Positions 54,580-63,537 of a DNA stretch of 64,000 bases are shown one piece after another (position 1 is the first letter of the stretch; each line of letters begins with the position of its first letter). The notes below the pieces were generated by a model. That model was not told the origin of the DNA. It ran no database searches and saw only the letters and a program-made list of their open reading frames with translations. This DNA is from Sphingobacterium thalpophilum (GTDB lineage Bacteria > Bacteroidota > Bacteroidia > Sphingobacteriales > Sphingobacteriaceae), in the NCBI RefSeq assembly GCF_038396785.1, contig NZ_CP151087.1:868001-932000 (forward strand), given 5' to 3'. The translations under genes and the position numbers were made by a program.

Positions 54580-55932
54580 TTACGGATGTTGCCATGGACT
54601 GCGATACCCTCTCTGCAATAATTGAGTTGCTTCAGGGTCATTAATACATATTTTTTGCGTAGGATCATAAATCAGGGGCCGATTCAACTGCATAGACAAA
54701 TTGGCTAATATGCAACTTGCGGTGGAGATATAGCCTTCTTCAATATCGGTTACAGGTAGGTGATTATTTTCAATTGCTGATAAAAGATCGAGCATGTGTC
54801 GTCGCGTTGCCGGAGCTGTATGCAGTTCTATTCGATGCTCTTCCAGATCTTTAGGAAACGTCTCTTTTTCTAAGATAACATCCTTTCGGATAGTCTCACC
54901 TTCTCCGATGGGAATGAACTCATATTTCATCACACTTCCCTTTAAAGTACCTTTGTCACCGTATATAACAAATGCCCAAGGATATTCAGGGTCTGTTGCT
55001 GCTCCCCATGTCCTATGCTGCCAGACACAGTTAAGATCTTCGTATTCAAATAGAGCGGTCTGCGTATCTGCAATCGTCGATTTGCCTTCTTTTTGGACAT
55101 AAATACCACCTTTGGCACTCACGCTTTTGGGCCATTTAAGTTGCAAAAGCCAACGTACCGTATCAAACATATGCATTCCCATATCGCCGGTTATCCCATT
55201 TCCATAAGCCATAAAGGTTCGCCACCAGCTGCCATGCGGTAAACCATCATAAGCTCGTAAAGGTGCCGGTCCTGTCCATAACTCATAATCTAAGAACTCT
55301 GGAACTTGTTGTGTAGGCGGGTTACCATTTTTCCGCATATGATAGTAGCAGCACATCTCCACATGCGAAACCTTACCAAGCAGGCCGCTATCGACCACCC
55401 GCTTCTTAGCGTCGATGAGATGCGCCGTACTCCGCCGTTGGGTCCCTACCTGCACTTTCCGGTTATATTTTCTAGCCGCGCGCCATATGGCATCGCCCTC
55501 AAGTACATCCACACTGATGGGTTTCTGCAAATAAAGGTGAGCCCCCGCACGCATCGCGTCTATAGCCTGTCTTGCATGCCAGTGATCCGGTGTGCCAATA
55601 AGGATAAGATCGAATTTATGGTTAGCGAGCATCTCCCTATAATCTCTATAAAGCTTTGGAACCTTTTTTGAAACCTGGCGCTCAGCAGTTAATCGCCCCG
55701 CCTCCTGCAAATGGTTGTCGTCAACATCACATATGGCGATAACATCAACATCCCGAACCTGCATTAAACGGAACAAATCACTCTTCCCATACCAACCCGC
55801 ACCGATCAATCCGACCCGAAAATTTTTAATCGCATCTTTAAACGACAGACCTTTAACTTGCAAAGCGGATAAAGTTAAGACTGCTCCCGCTCCTTGAATA
55901 AATTTTCTCCGATTTAGATTGAACATAGACAC
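54580..55932 (-). CDS. Gfo/Idh/MocA family oxidoreductase, Tat-exported
   Basis: This 450-residue protein begins with a twin-arginine signal, NRRKFIQGAGAVLTLSALQV. The NAD(P)-binding Rossmann domain starts RVGLIGAGWYGKSDLFRL, with VIAICDVDDNHLQ and the conserved LYLQKPISVDV (the EKP-like lysine). The C-terminal domain has MGMHMFDTVRWLL. In Bacteroidota such exported proteins act on sugars in the periplasm; the substrate is unknown. It is a single gene, and nothing lies in the 216-bp gap after it. Confidence 0.9.
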   Translation of the reverse strand: MSMFNLNRRKFIQGAGAVLTLSALQVKGLSFKDAIKNFRVGLIGAGWYGKSDLFRLMQVRDVDVIAICDVDDNHLQEAGRLTAERQVSKKVPKLYRDYREMLANHKFDLILIGTPDHWHARQAIDAMRAGAHLYLQKPISVDVLEGDAIWRAARKYNRKVQVGTQRRSTAHLIDAKKRVVDSGLLGKVSHVEMCCYYHMRKNGNPPTQQVPEFLDYELWTGPAPLRAYDGLPHGSWWRTFMAYGNGITGDMGMHMFDTVRWLLQLKWPKSVSAKGGIYVQKEGKSTIADTQTALFEYEDLNCVWQHRTWGAATDPEYPWAFVIYGDKGTLKGSVMKYEFIPIGEGETIRKDVILEKETFPKDLEEHRIELHTAPATRRHMLDLLSAIENNHLPVTDIEEGYISTASCILANLSMQLNRPLIYDPTQKICINDPEATQLLQRGYRSPWQHP

Positions 55933-56111
55933 AATTTGCTGGTTTATTACCTAATATAAGAAAAATAAGCAATAAACAATAAAATATTGCATCAACAAGC
56001 GCAGCTATAGAGCGGATAATCTGGGAAATTACGGAAAGAAAGGCTCGGAAGATATAGATATTTAACGACTATTAGCAGTCGGGGAATGGATTAAATCGGT
56101 TTGATGGACTG

Positions 56112-56142
56112 AGTCCCGGCTTTGATTAAAGGTTCCGGGACT
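56112..56142 (-). terminator. hairpin after an exported-protein gene
   Basis: AGTCCCGG (56112-56119) pairs with CCGGGACT (56135-56142) around a 15-base loop. It lies 13 bp past the stop of the 56155 gene on the same strand. Confidence 0.6.
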
Positions 56143-56154
56143 TTGCCAATTTTC

Positions 56155-56742
56155 TTATAGACTAAAACTATTCAAAAAACTCTCTAATTCTTCAATTGCT
56201 ACATTATTTGCTGAAGAGACAGTTGCAAATCGATTTGATTCGAGATATTGAATGCTAGTCAAACCATCGTTTTCAAACATGCTCCAGTCAAAAGACGCCA
56301 GCCAACCTTTGTAAGGCTTAACCTGCATTTTGGTTCCTAGGTCTTCAATTGATTTTAGGTCGATATAGTTCATCAAATTTAACTTTACCTGATCCGAACC
56401 TGGACCGGCTCCGTCGGTAACCATCAAATAAATATTTTGCTCTCCCTTCACATAGTTTGCCGTTGCGTAAGATCCTGACTCCGCATCCTCGAAAGCCGTC
56501 ACCTCTGTGAGCTTAAATCCGTTGATTTCCGGTTTGAACTTTGCCTTAAAATCTGCCGAACTGATAGGCTTCATCTTTCTCAGCGCTGTTGCTAATTGTT
56601 CAACCTTCAATGAGTCTGAATTTACCTGCACATATTCAATGTGTTGAACAGCTAATTGCTCTCCGGCAAATACAGCCTTTGAATTGGCCATGCTCGCTAG
56701 GGCCGCACATACCATACTAATTCCTAAATAAGGATACTTCAT
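56155..56742 (-). CDS. exported protein of unknown function
   Basis: This 195-residue protein starts MKYPYLGISMVCAALASMAN with a signal peptide and cleavage near SKAVFA. The mature region has repeated strands (SYATANYVKGEQNIYLMVTD; DLGTKMQVKPYKGWLASFDW). No family is recognised. No lipobox is seen. Confidence 0.65.
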   Translation of the reverse strand: MKYPYLGISMVCAALASMANSKAVFAGEQLAVQHIEYVQVNSDSLKVEQLATALRKMKPISSADFKAKFKPEINGFKLTEVTAFEDAESGSYATANYVKGEQNIYLMVTDGAGPGSDQVKLNLMNYIDLKSIEDLGTKMQVKPYKGWLASFDWSMFENDGLTSIQYLESNRFATVSSANNVAIEELESFLNSFSL

Positions 56743-56857
56743 ATTATTATTTCTCTAATCTTTCTCCCCTATAAACAAAAAGCACACCACTCTTTCAGAT
56801 AACCTTCACTATTTCTTCAAAAATAGTGTAAATTCACGTTTACCAAACAGTTAGAAA

Positions 56858-57098
56858 ATGAAAAGAGAGACCATATACCTAAAAGTAATATTATTTTACG
56901 TGGCTTCGCTGGTGTTGTTTGCTTTCGCTGCCGCTGTGACCAAACAGACAGCGTTGTGTTGCAAAGGGTAGCGAACATCAGTCTGAAAACATCGCGTTTA
57001 TTGCCTATACGATTGTAATGCTTTTGGGTATTCTCATCGTCTATAGACTATCAAAAAAAACATCGTTTCAAACGAACAATAGGAACCAGATCCATTAA
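56858..57098 (+). pseudogene. frameshifted small membrane protein
   Basis: The first frame (56858-56971) reads MKRETIYLKVILFYVASLVL then FAFAAAVTKQT and stops. Overlapping it, another frame reads EHQSENIAFIAYTIVMLLGI then LIVYRLSKKTS and ends at TAA 57098. Together they would make a two-helix protein of ~80 residues, broken by a one-base slip near 56960. Two separate tiny genes are the alternative. Confidence 0.4.
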
Positions 57099-57261
57099 TT
57101 CCACAATCGATGCACAAGACATCGGCAAAAGCCTTTTCAAACATATCATTTCCTTATTCATATCGACGCCTTGTAGACACGAAGCTACAACAACCAGACT
57201 TACTGCAAGTTCTAAAAATAAAGGCACGGCTTTTGTAAACTACTAAGTAAAAAAAAGTATT

Positions 57262-57351
57262 ATGAGAAGAACGCCTTACACCACATCTGTTATTATATTA
57301 CTCGTCTTATGTGTGATTATACTAATGACCACATGTTCAAAAATTGCCTAA
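57262..57351 (+). CDS. 29-residue hydrophobic small ORF
   Basis: The frame MRRTPYTTSVIILLVLCVII then LMTTCSKIA resembles a signal-anchor or a very short lipoprotein (MTTC). ATG 57262 follows AAGTATT. It has no family and could be chance. Confidence 0.3.
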   Translation: MRRTPYTTSVIILLVLCVIILMTTCSKIA

Positions 57352-57550
57352 TTTATATCCAGTTTGGGCAAAATTGCAAAACCAGTGATAACGACGAGTT
57401 CATCGCTGAAAACAGCATCTAAAAAATAGATTCTTAGGCCCTCCTCATGGCTTTCATCAAGTAGCTAAATTTCGCTTTATTGATCAGGAAAGAACGCGAT
57501 CCAGACAGATTGTACAAAATTTCGTTTTTCCCGGACGTATAATTACAAAA

Positions 57551-57658
57551 AAGCCCTAGAGCGGGGAACTCTAGGGTCTTAGCCATATATTAACCTATTT
57601 TATGAAAAGTATTTGTATCAATAACGTCTTAGTTTCCTATTTATTTTGTAAAACATAG
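57551..57658 (+). repeat. hairpin-leader repeat, copy C
   Basis: The stem CCCTAGAG/CTCTAGGG (57554-57561 and 57569-57576) encloses CGGGGAA. TTAGCCATATATTAACC, TATTTT and ATGAAAAGT follow, identical in sequence to copy A for more than 30 bases, then an 18-codon frame (57602-57658, MKSICINNVLVSYLFCKT). Confidence 0.7.
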
Positions 57659-57692
57659 AAATTTCTTAAATTTTCTTTTTTCGTACAAAGAT

Positions 57693-58205
57693 TCAATTCC
57701 TATCACTTGCCTTGTAATTATTCCTATAGCTGTCTTTTACCGCTTCATATCGATTACCGTACAGCGGTTGTGCTAAACCAATCAATAATCCCTCTACTCC
57801 CCTTAGATAACAGAGACGATACGCATTTTCATATTGTACCACCTCCCCGACCAGCACAGCTCCATGATTGTCAGTTAGCCGCCGCAGCACATCATCGATA
57901 TCTTCAACGGTAAACATTGCCCGCAAATACCCCAAGGCATTGACCGGAGCGTTTCTATGATCTGCAATTATCGCTGGATCAATAAATCTTGAAAGCTCCA
58001 ATCGGCTATGCCCATCTGGTGTCACCATCATGGCGATCTCCACATGCTGAGCACCGAGACCTGTTATTCGACCTGCCCATTCCCCTTTAATCTGTGCCCT
58101 TCCCTCCAAATGTAAACCAAGTTCTGAAAAAAACGAAATCGCGTTGTCCAACGACTCCACCACGATACCCATATTATCCATTCGAAGTAACTTACTCTTT
58201 TCCAT
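57693..58205 (-). CDS. VOC (glyoxalase/bleomycin-resistance) family protein
   Basis: This 170-residue protein has two betaalphabetabetabeta modules. The first is LLRMDNMGIVVESLDNAISF then GLHLEGR and EIAMMVTPDGHSRLEL. The second is YLRAMFTVEDIDDVLRRLTD then VQYENAYRLCYLRGVEGLLI. The metal-binding His and Glu pattern is only partly clear. It is a small-molecule enzyme or binder of unknown target. The IS110 array 2 begins 35 bp beyond its start, so its promoter lies in the IS-flanking DNA. Confidence 0.88.
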   Translation of the reverse strand: MEKSKLLRMDNMGIVVESLDNAISFFSELGLHLEGRAQIKGEWAGRITGLGAQHVEIAMMVTPDGHSRLELSRFIDPAIIADHRNAPVNALGYLRAMFTVEDIDDVLRRLTDNHGAVLVGEVVQYENAYRLCYLRGVEGLLIGLAQPLYGNRYEAVKDSYRNNYKASDRN

Positions 58206-58239
58206 AATACATCATTTATAAGGACTTATAATTCCTATT

Positions 58240-59741
58240 AAATTTACATTTAATTTTCCGATTACACACAAGCGGATAAAAATTGGCGAGAGCTATCGCA
58301 ATCAAAGCAAGTCCCGCTGCTTATCTTTATGTTGAAAAAAAAAGTTATATGAAAACAGCAGGACTTGACGTGCATAAAGATAGTATTTTTTGTGCGGTAT
58401 TTAATGGGAAGCATTATTCGGATGTGGAGGTTTTCGAAACCTTCAGTACGGGCATTCGACAGTTGGGAGCCTACTTGAAGGCTGCGGGTGTTCTCCGAGT
58501 AGCGATGGAGAGTACCAGTATTTACTGGATCCCGGTCTGGAATATTCTCTCTGAAATGGGCTTTGATCTGATGCTGGTGAATCCCTTTTTAATCAAACAG
58601 CTGCCCGGCCGCAAAAGCGATGTAAAGGATGCACAGTGGATTGCCCAGCTACTTCACAAAGATATGCTTCGCGGGAGTTTTGTGCCCGGTGAGCGAATAC
58701 AGGAACTCAGGAGCTACACCCGTTCCTATAGCAAGTTGCAGCAGCGGATAGTCCGTATGCTTACCAAAATGGACAATATCCTCGTACAGGCCGGAATCCG
58801 TTTGGGTAGTCTTGTGACCGATATCGGAGGGAAAAGTATGCTGAGTGTCATTGATGCCCTGATAGCCGGGGAGCGTGATGCCGTACGTTTAAGCAAACTG
58901 GTCTATGCCAGTAAGAAGAACAAAGAAAACGGAAAGCTGGCAGCAGCACTAACCGGCTGCATGAAGGAGCACCACCGCTTCAACCTGCAGATGGCAAAAG
59001 CTGAATACGACCTGTTGATCAAGCAGTCTGCTGAGTATATAGAAAAGATTGAAGCTATCTGCCTGCGTGATTTTCCACGGCAGAGTGCCTTGCTAAAGAC
59101 GATTCCCGGCGTTAGCCGTATCAGTTCCGCTGTGATCATCGCCGAGACCGGCGCAGACATGAAAGTTTTTGAAAACAGCGGTAAACTGAGCGGATGGGTC
59201 GGATTACGACCAAAGAATGATGAAAGCGCAGGGAAATATAAAAGTACAGCGATCACTAAAGGAAACAGATATCTCAAGCCAATACTGGTACAGGTTGCCT
59301 GGGCAGCAAGCCGCTGTAAAGGCTCCTATTTTAAAGACAAATTCAACCGTCTAAGTATAAGAAAATCCTCGAAAAAGGCCCTGATCGCTATCGCACGAAA
59401 AATATCCGTTGTTGTATGGAATATCCTAAAAGACTTAACCCCTTATAATCCGGCACTACAGGTGATCTACGAACCAGCCAAACTAGATGCCAGAATACGG
59501 TATCACCAAAAAGAAATGGAACGCATAGCGAAACTTAAACCATAACAATTTTTTGCGTAAAGGCCGGGTATCTTTATGGTGGCTAAAAGACCCCGTTTTT
59601 AAATTGGCCAATGCAAATGCCTGAAAAGGCTATAAGTACACAAGCATGAGTTAATGCCAGCCTTACGGCTGACCAAACTCGAAGAGGAAAATCGCAAAAC
59701 CCAATGCGCAAGGGGACTGTATTATAGTTAATTTATAGAGG
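58240..59741 (+). mobile_element. IS110-family element, array 2 first copy
   Basis: This 1502-bp unit has its left end AAATTTACATT at 58240, joined to the flank CCTATT. The transposase gene and the non-coding right end are followed directly by the next copy. It differs from the other complete copies at several bases (for example GACC for GAGT at the Ser/Thr codon near 58817). Confidence 0.92.
58349..59545 (+). CDS. IS110-family transposase (DEDD recombinase)
   Basis: This 398-residue protein has the same architecture as the other copies: the RuvC-like DEDD domain at the N-terminus (GLDVHKDSIFCAVFNG), and Transposase_20 at the C-terminus (LKTIPGVSRISSAVIIAETG). It carries Thr for Ser in GSLVTDIGGKS. 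The start is ATG 58349, 109 bp inside the element. It is intact. Confidence 0.93.
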   Translation: MKTAGLDVHKDSIFCAVFNGKHYSDVEVFETFSTGIRQLGAYLKAAGVLRVAMESTSIYWIPVWNILSEMGFDLMLVNPFLIKQLPGRKSDVKDAQWIAQLLHKDMLRGSFVPGERIQELRSYTRSYSKLQQRIVRMLTKMDNILVQAGIRLGSLVTDIGGKSMLSVIDALIAGERDAVRLSKLVYASKKNKENGKLAAALTGCMKEHHRFNLQMAKAEYDLLIKQSAEYIEKIEAICLRDFPRQSALLKTIPGVSRISSAVIIAETGADMKVFENSGKLSGWVGLRPKNDESAGKYKSTAITKGNRYLKPILVQVAWAASRCKGSYFKDKFNRLSIRKSSKKALIAIARKISVVVWNILKDLTPYNPALQVIYEPAKLDARIRYHQKEMERIAKLKP

Positions 59742-59744
59742 AAA
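59546..59744 (+). ncRNA. predicted IS110 bridge (seeker) RNA region, array 2 first copy
   Basis: The non-coding right end has GTATCTTTA at 59568-59576, the exact complement of TAAAGATAC formed by joining the left (58239-58242) and right (61247-61251) flanks. AGAGGAAA at 59683-59690 repeats the end of the element (59737-59744), as expected of a donor-guide segment. A hairpin CAGCC-TTAC-GGCTG lies at 59658-59671. Confidence 0.6.
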
Positions 59745-59850
59745 TTTACATTTAATTTTCCGATTACACACAAGCGGATAAAAATTGGCGAGAGCTATCG
59801 CAATCAAATCAAGTCCCGCTGCTTATCTTTATGTTGAAAAAAAAAGTTAT

Positions 59851-61047
59851 ATGAAAACAGCAGGACTTGACGTGCATAAAGATAGTATTTTTTGTGCGGT
59901 ATTTAATGGGAAGCATTATTCGGATGTGGAGGTTTTCGAAACCTTCAGTACGGGCATTCGACAGTTGGGAGCCTACTTGAAGGCTGCGGGTGTTCTCCGA
60001 GTAGCGATGGAGAGTACCAGTATTTACTGGATCCCGGTCTGGAATATTCTCTCTGAAATGGGCTTTGATCTGATGCTGGTGAATCCCTTTTTAATCAAAC
60101 AGCTGCCCGGCCGCAAAAGCGATGTAAAGGATGCACAGTGGATTGCCCAGCTACTTCACAAAGATATGCTTCGCGGGAGTTTTGTGCCCGGTGAGCGAAT
60201 ACAGGAACTCAGGAGCTACACCCGTTCCTATAGCAAGTTGCAGCAGCGGATAGTCCGTATGCTTACCAAAATGGACAATATCCTCGTACAGGCCGGAATC
60301 CGTTTGGGTAGTCTTGTGAGTGATATCGGAGGGAAAAGTATGCTGAGTGTCATTGATGCCCTGATAGCCGGGGAGCGTGATGCCGTACGTTTAAGCAAAC
60401 TGGTCTATGCCAGTAAGAAGAACAAAGAAAACGGAAAGCTGGCAGCAGCACTAACCGGCTGCATGAAGGAGCACCACCGCTTCAACCTGCAGATGGCAAA
60501 AGCTGAATACGACCTGTTGATCAAGCAGTCTGCTGAGTATATAGAAAAGATTGAAGCTATCTGCCTGCGTGATTTTCCACGGCAGAGTGCCTTGCTAAAG
60601 ACGATTCCCGGCGTTAGCCGTATCAGTTCCGCTGTGATCATCGCCGAGACCGGCGCAGACATGAAAGTTTTTGAAAACAGCGGTAAACTGAGCGGATGGG
60701 TCGGATTACGACCAAAGAATGATGAAAGCGCAGGGAAATATAAAAGTACAGCGATCACTAAAGGAAACAGATATCTCAAGCCAATACTGGTACAGGTTGC
60801 CTGGGCGGCAAGCCGCTGTAAAGGCTCCTATTTTAAAGACAAATTCAACCGTCTAAGTATAAGAAAATCCTCGAAAAAGGCCCTGATCGCTATCGCACGA
60901 AAAATATCCGTTGTTGTATGGAATATCCTAAAAGACTTAACCCCTTATAATCCGGCACTACAGGTGATCTACGAACCAGCCAAACTAGATGCCAGGATAC
61001 GGTATCACCAAAAAGAAATGGAACGCATAGCGAAACTTAAACCATAA
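59851..61047 (+). CDS. IS110-family transposase (DEDD recombinase)
   Basis: This 398-residue intact recombinase, from ATG 59851, has the same sequence as that at 46303-47499, including GSLVSDIGGKS. Because the tandem junction lies just upstream, its transcription may start from the RE-LE junction, as proposed for circular or dimer IS110 forms. Confidence 0.93.
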   Translation: MKTAGLDVHKDSIFCAVFNGKHYSDVEVFETFSTGIRQLGAYLKAAGVLRVAMESTSIYWIPVWNILSEMGFDLMLVNPFLIKQLPGRKSDVKDAQWIAQLLHKDMLRGSFVPGERIQELRSYTRSYSKLQQRIVRMLTKMDNILVQAGIRLGSLVSDIGGKSMLSVIDALIAGERDAVRLSKLVYASKKNKENGKLAAALTGCMKEHHRFNLQMAKAEYDLLIKQSAEYIEKIEAICLRDFPRQSALLKTIPGVSRISSAVIIAETGADMKVFENSGKLSGWVGLRPKNDESAGKYKSTAITKGNRYLKPILVQVAWAASRCKGSYFKDKFNRLSIRKSSKKALIAIARKISVVVWNILKDLTPYNPALQVIYEPAKLDARIRYHQKEMERIAKLKP

Positions 61048-61246
61048 CAATTTTTTGCGTAAAGGCCGGGTATCTTTATGGTGGCTAAAAGACCCCGTTT
61101 TTAAATTGGCCAATGCAAATGCCTGAAAAGGCTATAAGTACACAAGCATGAGTTAATGCCAGCCTTACGGCTGACCAAACTCGAAGAGGAAAATCGCAAA
61201 ACCCAATGCGCAAGGGGACTGTATTATAGTTAATTTATAGAGGAAA
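61048..61246 (+). ncRNA. predicted IS110 bridge (seeker) RNA region, array 2 second copy
   Basis: This has the same layout as the first copy: GTATCTTTA at 61070-61078 and the internal AGAGGAAA at 61185-61192. It ends at the chromosomal flank GATACAAA. Confidence 0.6.
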
Positions 61247-61287
61247 GATACAAAGGAAAATTTTAAGGCGACCACTTTACCCAGTCT

Positions 61288-63522
61288 TTAGAATTTATAG
61301 GACAGGCCAGCTTTTACCATAAAAGGTGTTCCAGGGGTGAAATGCAATTCAGAAACGGGCTGTTGTTCATTTCTTAATCGAGTCTCGGTCTCAAACTGTG
61401 CTTCATTCCATTTGGTGTCAAATACGTTTTGGGCCTGCAACAAAAAATTCCATTTTCCCACGCCATAGTTAAGCAGGAGATCGTTGACCAAATAACCTTT
61501 AGCACGTACCGAATTATCTTCTTTCGCTGGTTTTGTATTCATATAACGATAGCGCAAATTGGCCGAAATGCCGAGCGGTAGCTTCACAGATACTCCCCCT
61601 GTACTTGTTAAAGAAGGTACCAGCGGGATATAGTTTTCGCCTTTAGGTTGGTCAATTGCCCGCGCGTACGCATAATTGATGTCGCCATCAAAATATAACC
61701 ATGGAGTAGCTTGATAGCGTAGACTCAAATCAGCCCCCAGACGTTTCGTTTTGCCTGAAGGCTCTACAACAGCTTCATCCCCGACGTACACAAATTCTTG
61801 CTGCAGGTATAACCCCCATAAAGCAGGCTGAATAAAAAGGTTATCAGTTGGCTTCCAGATCAAGCCAAGATCTGCACCAAAGGAAATGGGCATAATATCT
61901 TTTCCCTGTTGTTCCATCACCACCCTGATATCGTTGGAATGAAATCCCATACCCGTTTTCAAATAGATTTGGGCGCTATGATTGAACGTATATCCAAAGT
62001 TCAGCTTTGGGCTGATTCTTGTTGCAGAAGCCTCTTGCCCTGCAGGATCACTTTTCAGCTTATCATGCAAGTTGAAAATCAAGTGATCGACACGTAATGC
62101 AGGATTAATCGTCCATTTTCCAATACGCCAATCCAGATTGCTATAGGCATGAAGATTCATTTCTACACCCGAAATATGCGAAAGCCGATCCAATAATTCG
62201 TCGCGCTGATAGACATGGTTCAGTTGAAGATCTTTGATATCATCCACTCGGAGCCCAAACCCCGATGTCCAAGAAAGCTGACTATGATCAAAATGAAATT
62301 GGCGATTGTATTTGTTTTCGATACCGTACAAGTATCGATTATCAACCTGCTCTATTTCATCGCCATGAATGGGGTCTTTCAGAAAGAAAGTAAAATCCGA
62401 AAACAACTGAAATTTATAGCGCGAGAAGTAAACATTGCTTTCCCAGCTTTCTTGATCACTGATCAGCGCACGGTACTGCATCGCCAAATTCATGCGGGAT
62501 GTATTCCCGCCTTCTGTAGAATCAATCGAACCCCAACGGCTAATCAGTCCCTGACGAACAGCCCGCTCCGGAATCTGACCCGATGCATTCCAACCCGAAC
62601 TGAATATGGACCCCTGGAGATTGATATAATGTTTCTCATCGATCCACTGATTATATTTCGCAAATAGATTGACACGACTAAAATTTTGCTTGATGTCAAA
62701 AGGACCATTCGAATAATTGAACTCTCCTGCGGCATAGGCATATTTATTCTGCTCATGGTTATTCAGCAGATTAAGCATGGCCTCGGTACGCCAGGAATCA
62801 AAAGAACCGCCTTCAACCTTAAAAAGATTATGATCCAAATGATCCAAGGTCGTAAAATTAACATAACCCGATGTGTTCAAATCGCCTTTGTCTGCATAAT
62901 AAGCACCCTTGCCAAAATCAATGTCTTTTACCGTTTCTGGAATAATAAAATGGAGATCTGCGTATCCTTGACCGTGCGCATGAGAGACCATATTAACGGG
63001 AATGCCATCTGCAGTAATGGCAATATCTGTACCGTGATCATTATCAAATCCACGCAAAAATATTTGCTCAGCCTTTCCACCACCGCCATGCTGTGCTATA
63101 AAGAGCCCAGGAACTTTTCGTAACAGATCTTGCGCCGAATTAACCGGAATCTTACTTAAATCAACTTTGCTCAATGTTTTACTGCTATTGAATGCATCCA
63201 CCTGAATTTGACTCAACTGCACTTCATTTTTTTGCATCTCGATTTCAATCGGAAACTTCGCTTCTTTTAGGATGTATACCTGATCGAGATAGCCAATCCG
63301 GCTCAACAATAAAGTATCCGGAAATATTCCCGGCTGTACGGAAAAAGTACCATTCGATGCTGTATGACTATGTTTTATTCCACGTTGGTAACGTATATTG
63401 ACTTCTTCTAATCTCTGTTTACTATCCTTATCTTTCACAGTTCCCTGAATTACATGTTGCTGGGCATAACTGTGTGTAGTAGCCATTAGGCTTATAAAAA
63501 AGGTGATTTGATGTTTGTTCAT
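61288..63522 (-). CDS. TonB-dependent receptor
   Basis: This 744-residue outer-membrane receptor has a signal peptide (MNKHQITFFISLMATTHSYA). A carboxypeptidase-like beta domain covers about 25-105 (IQGTVKDKDSKQRLEEVNIR), and the plug begins at ~115 (KIPVNSAQDLLRKVPGLFIA; IFLRGFDNDHGTDIAITADG). The barrel ends LHFTPGTPFMVKAGLSYKF. It lies 15 bp after a His-rich metal-transporter-like gene and so may import a metal complex. The substrate is inferred only from that context. Confidence 0.93.
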   Translation of the reverse strand: MNKHQITFFISLMATTHSYAQQHVIQGTVKDKDSKQRLEEVNIRYQRGIKHSHTASNGTFSVQPGIFPDTLLLSRIGYLDQVYILKEAKFPIEIEMQKNEVQLSQIQVDAFNSSKTLSKVDLSKIPVNSAQDLLRKVPGLFIAQHGGGGKAEQIFLRGFDNDHGTDIAITADGIPVNMVSHAHGQGYADLHFIIPETVKDIDFGKGAYYADKGDLNTSGYVNFTTLDHLDHNLFKVEGGSFDSWRTEAMLNLLNNHEQNKYAYAAGEFNYSNGPFDIKQNFSRVNLFAKYNQWIDEKHYINLQGSIFSSGWNASGQIPERAVRQGLISRWGSIDSTEGGNTSRMNLAMQYRALISDQESWESNVYFSRYKFQLFSDFTFFLKDPIHGDEIEQVDNRYLYGIENKYNRQFHFDHSQLSWTSGFGLRVDDIKDLQLNHVYQRDELLDRLSHISGVEMNLHAYSNLDWRIGKWTINPALRVDHLIFNLHDKLKSDPAGQEASATRISPKLNFGYTFNHSAQIYLKTGMGFHSNDIRVVMEQQGKDIMPISFGADLGLIWKPTDNLFIQPALWGLYLQQEFVYVGDEAVVEPSGKTKRLGADLSLRYQATPWLYFDGDINYAYARAIDQPKGENYIPLVPSLTSTGGVSVKLPLGISANLRYRYMNTKPAKEDNSVRAKGYLVNDLLLNYGVGKWNFLLQAQNVFDTKWNEAQFETETRLRNEQQPVSELHFTPGTPFMVKAGLSYKF

Positions 63523-63537
63523 ATCCTATTTAAAAAA

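Larger units (their letters stand above)
56743..57692. other. 950-bp region with only small or decayed frames
   Basis: This stretch holds a frameshifted two-segment membrane ORF (56858-57098), a 29-codon frame (57262-57351), the third copy of the hairpin-leader repeat (57551-57658) and, on the minus strand at 57434-57545, a tail GKNEILYNLSGSRSFLINKA ending in a stop that looks like the end of a lost protein. No complete gene is seen. Confidence 0.5.
59742..61246 (+). mobile_element. IS110-family element, array 2 second copy
   Basis: It begins with AAATTTACATT at 59742, directly joined to the right end of the previous copy with AAA shared, and ends AGAGGAAA at 61246 followed by GATACAAA. The transposase product is identical to the array 1 copy and not to its tandem neighbour. 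Confidence 0.92.

Noticed and set aside
54468..54668. 66-codon frame overlapping the end of the Gfo/Idh/MocA gene
   Set aside because: It lies mostly in another frame of that gene and shows no family features.
46104..61246. A composite transposon formed by the two IS110 arrays
   Set aside because: IS110 elements do not mobilise flanked DNA by paired ends in the usual way, there is no outer target duplication, and the genes inside do not form one cargo.
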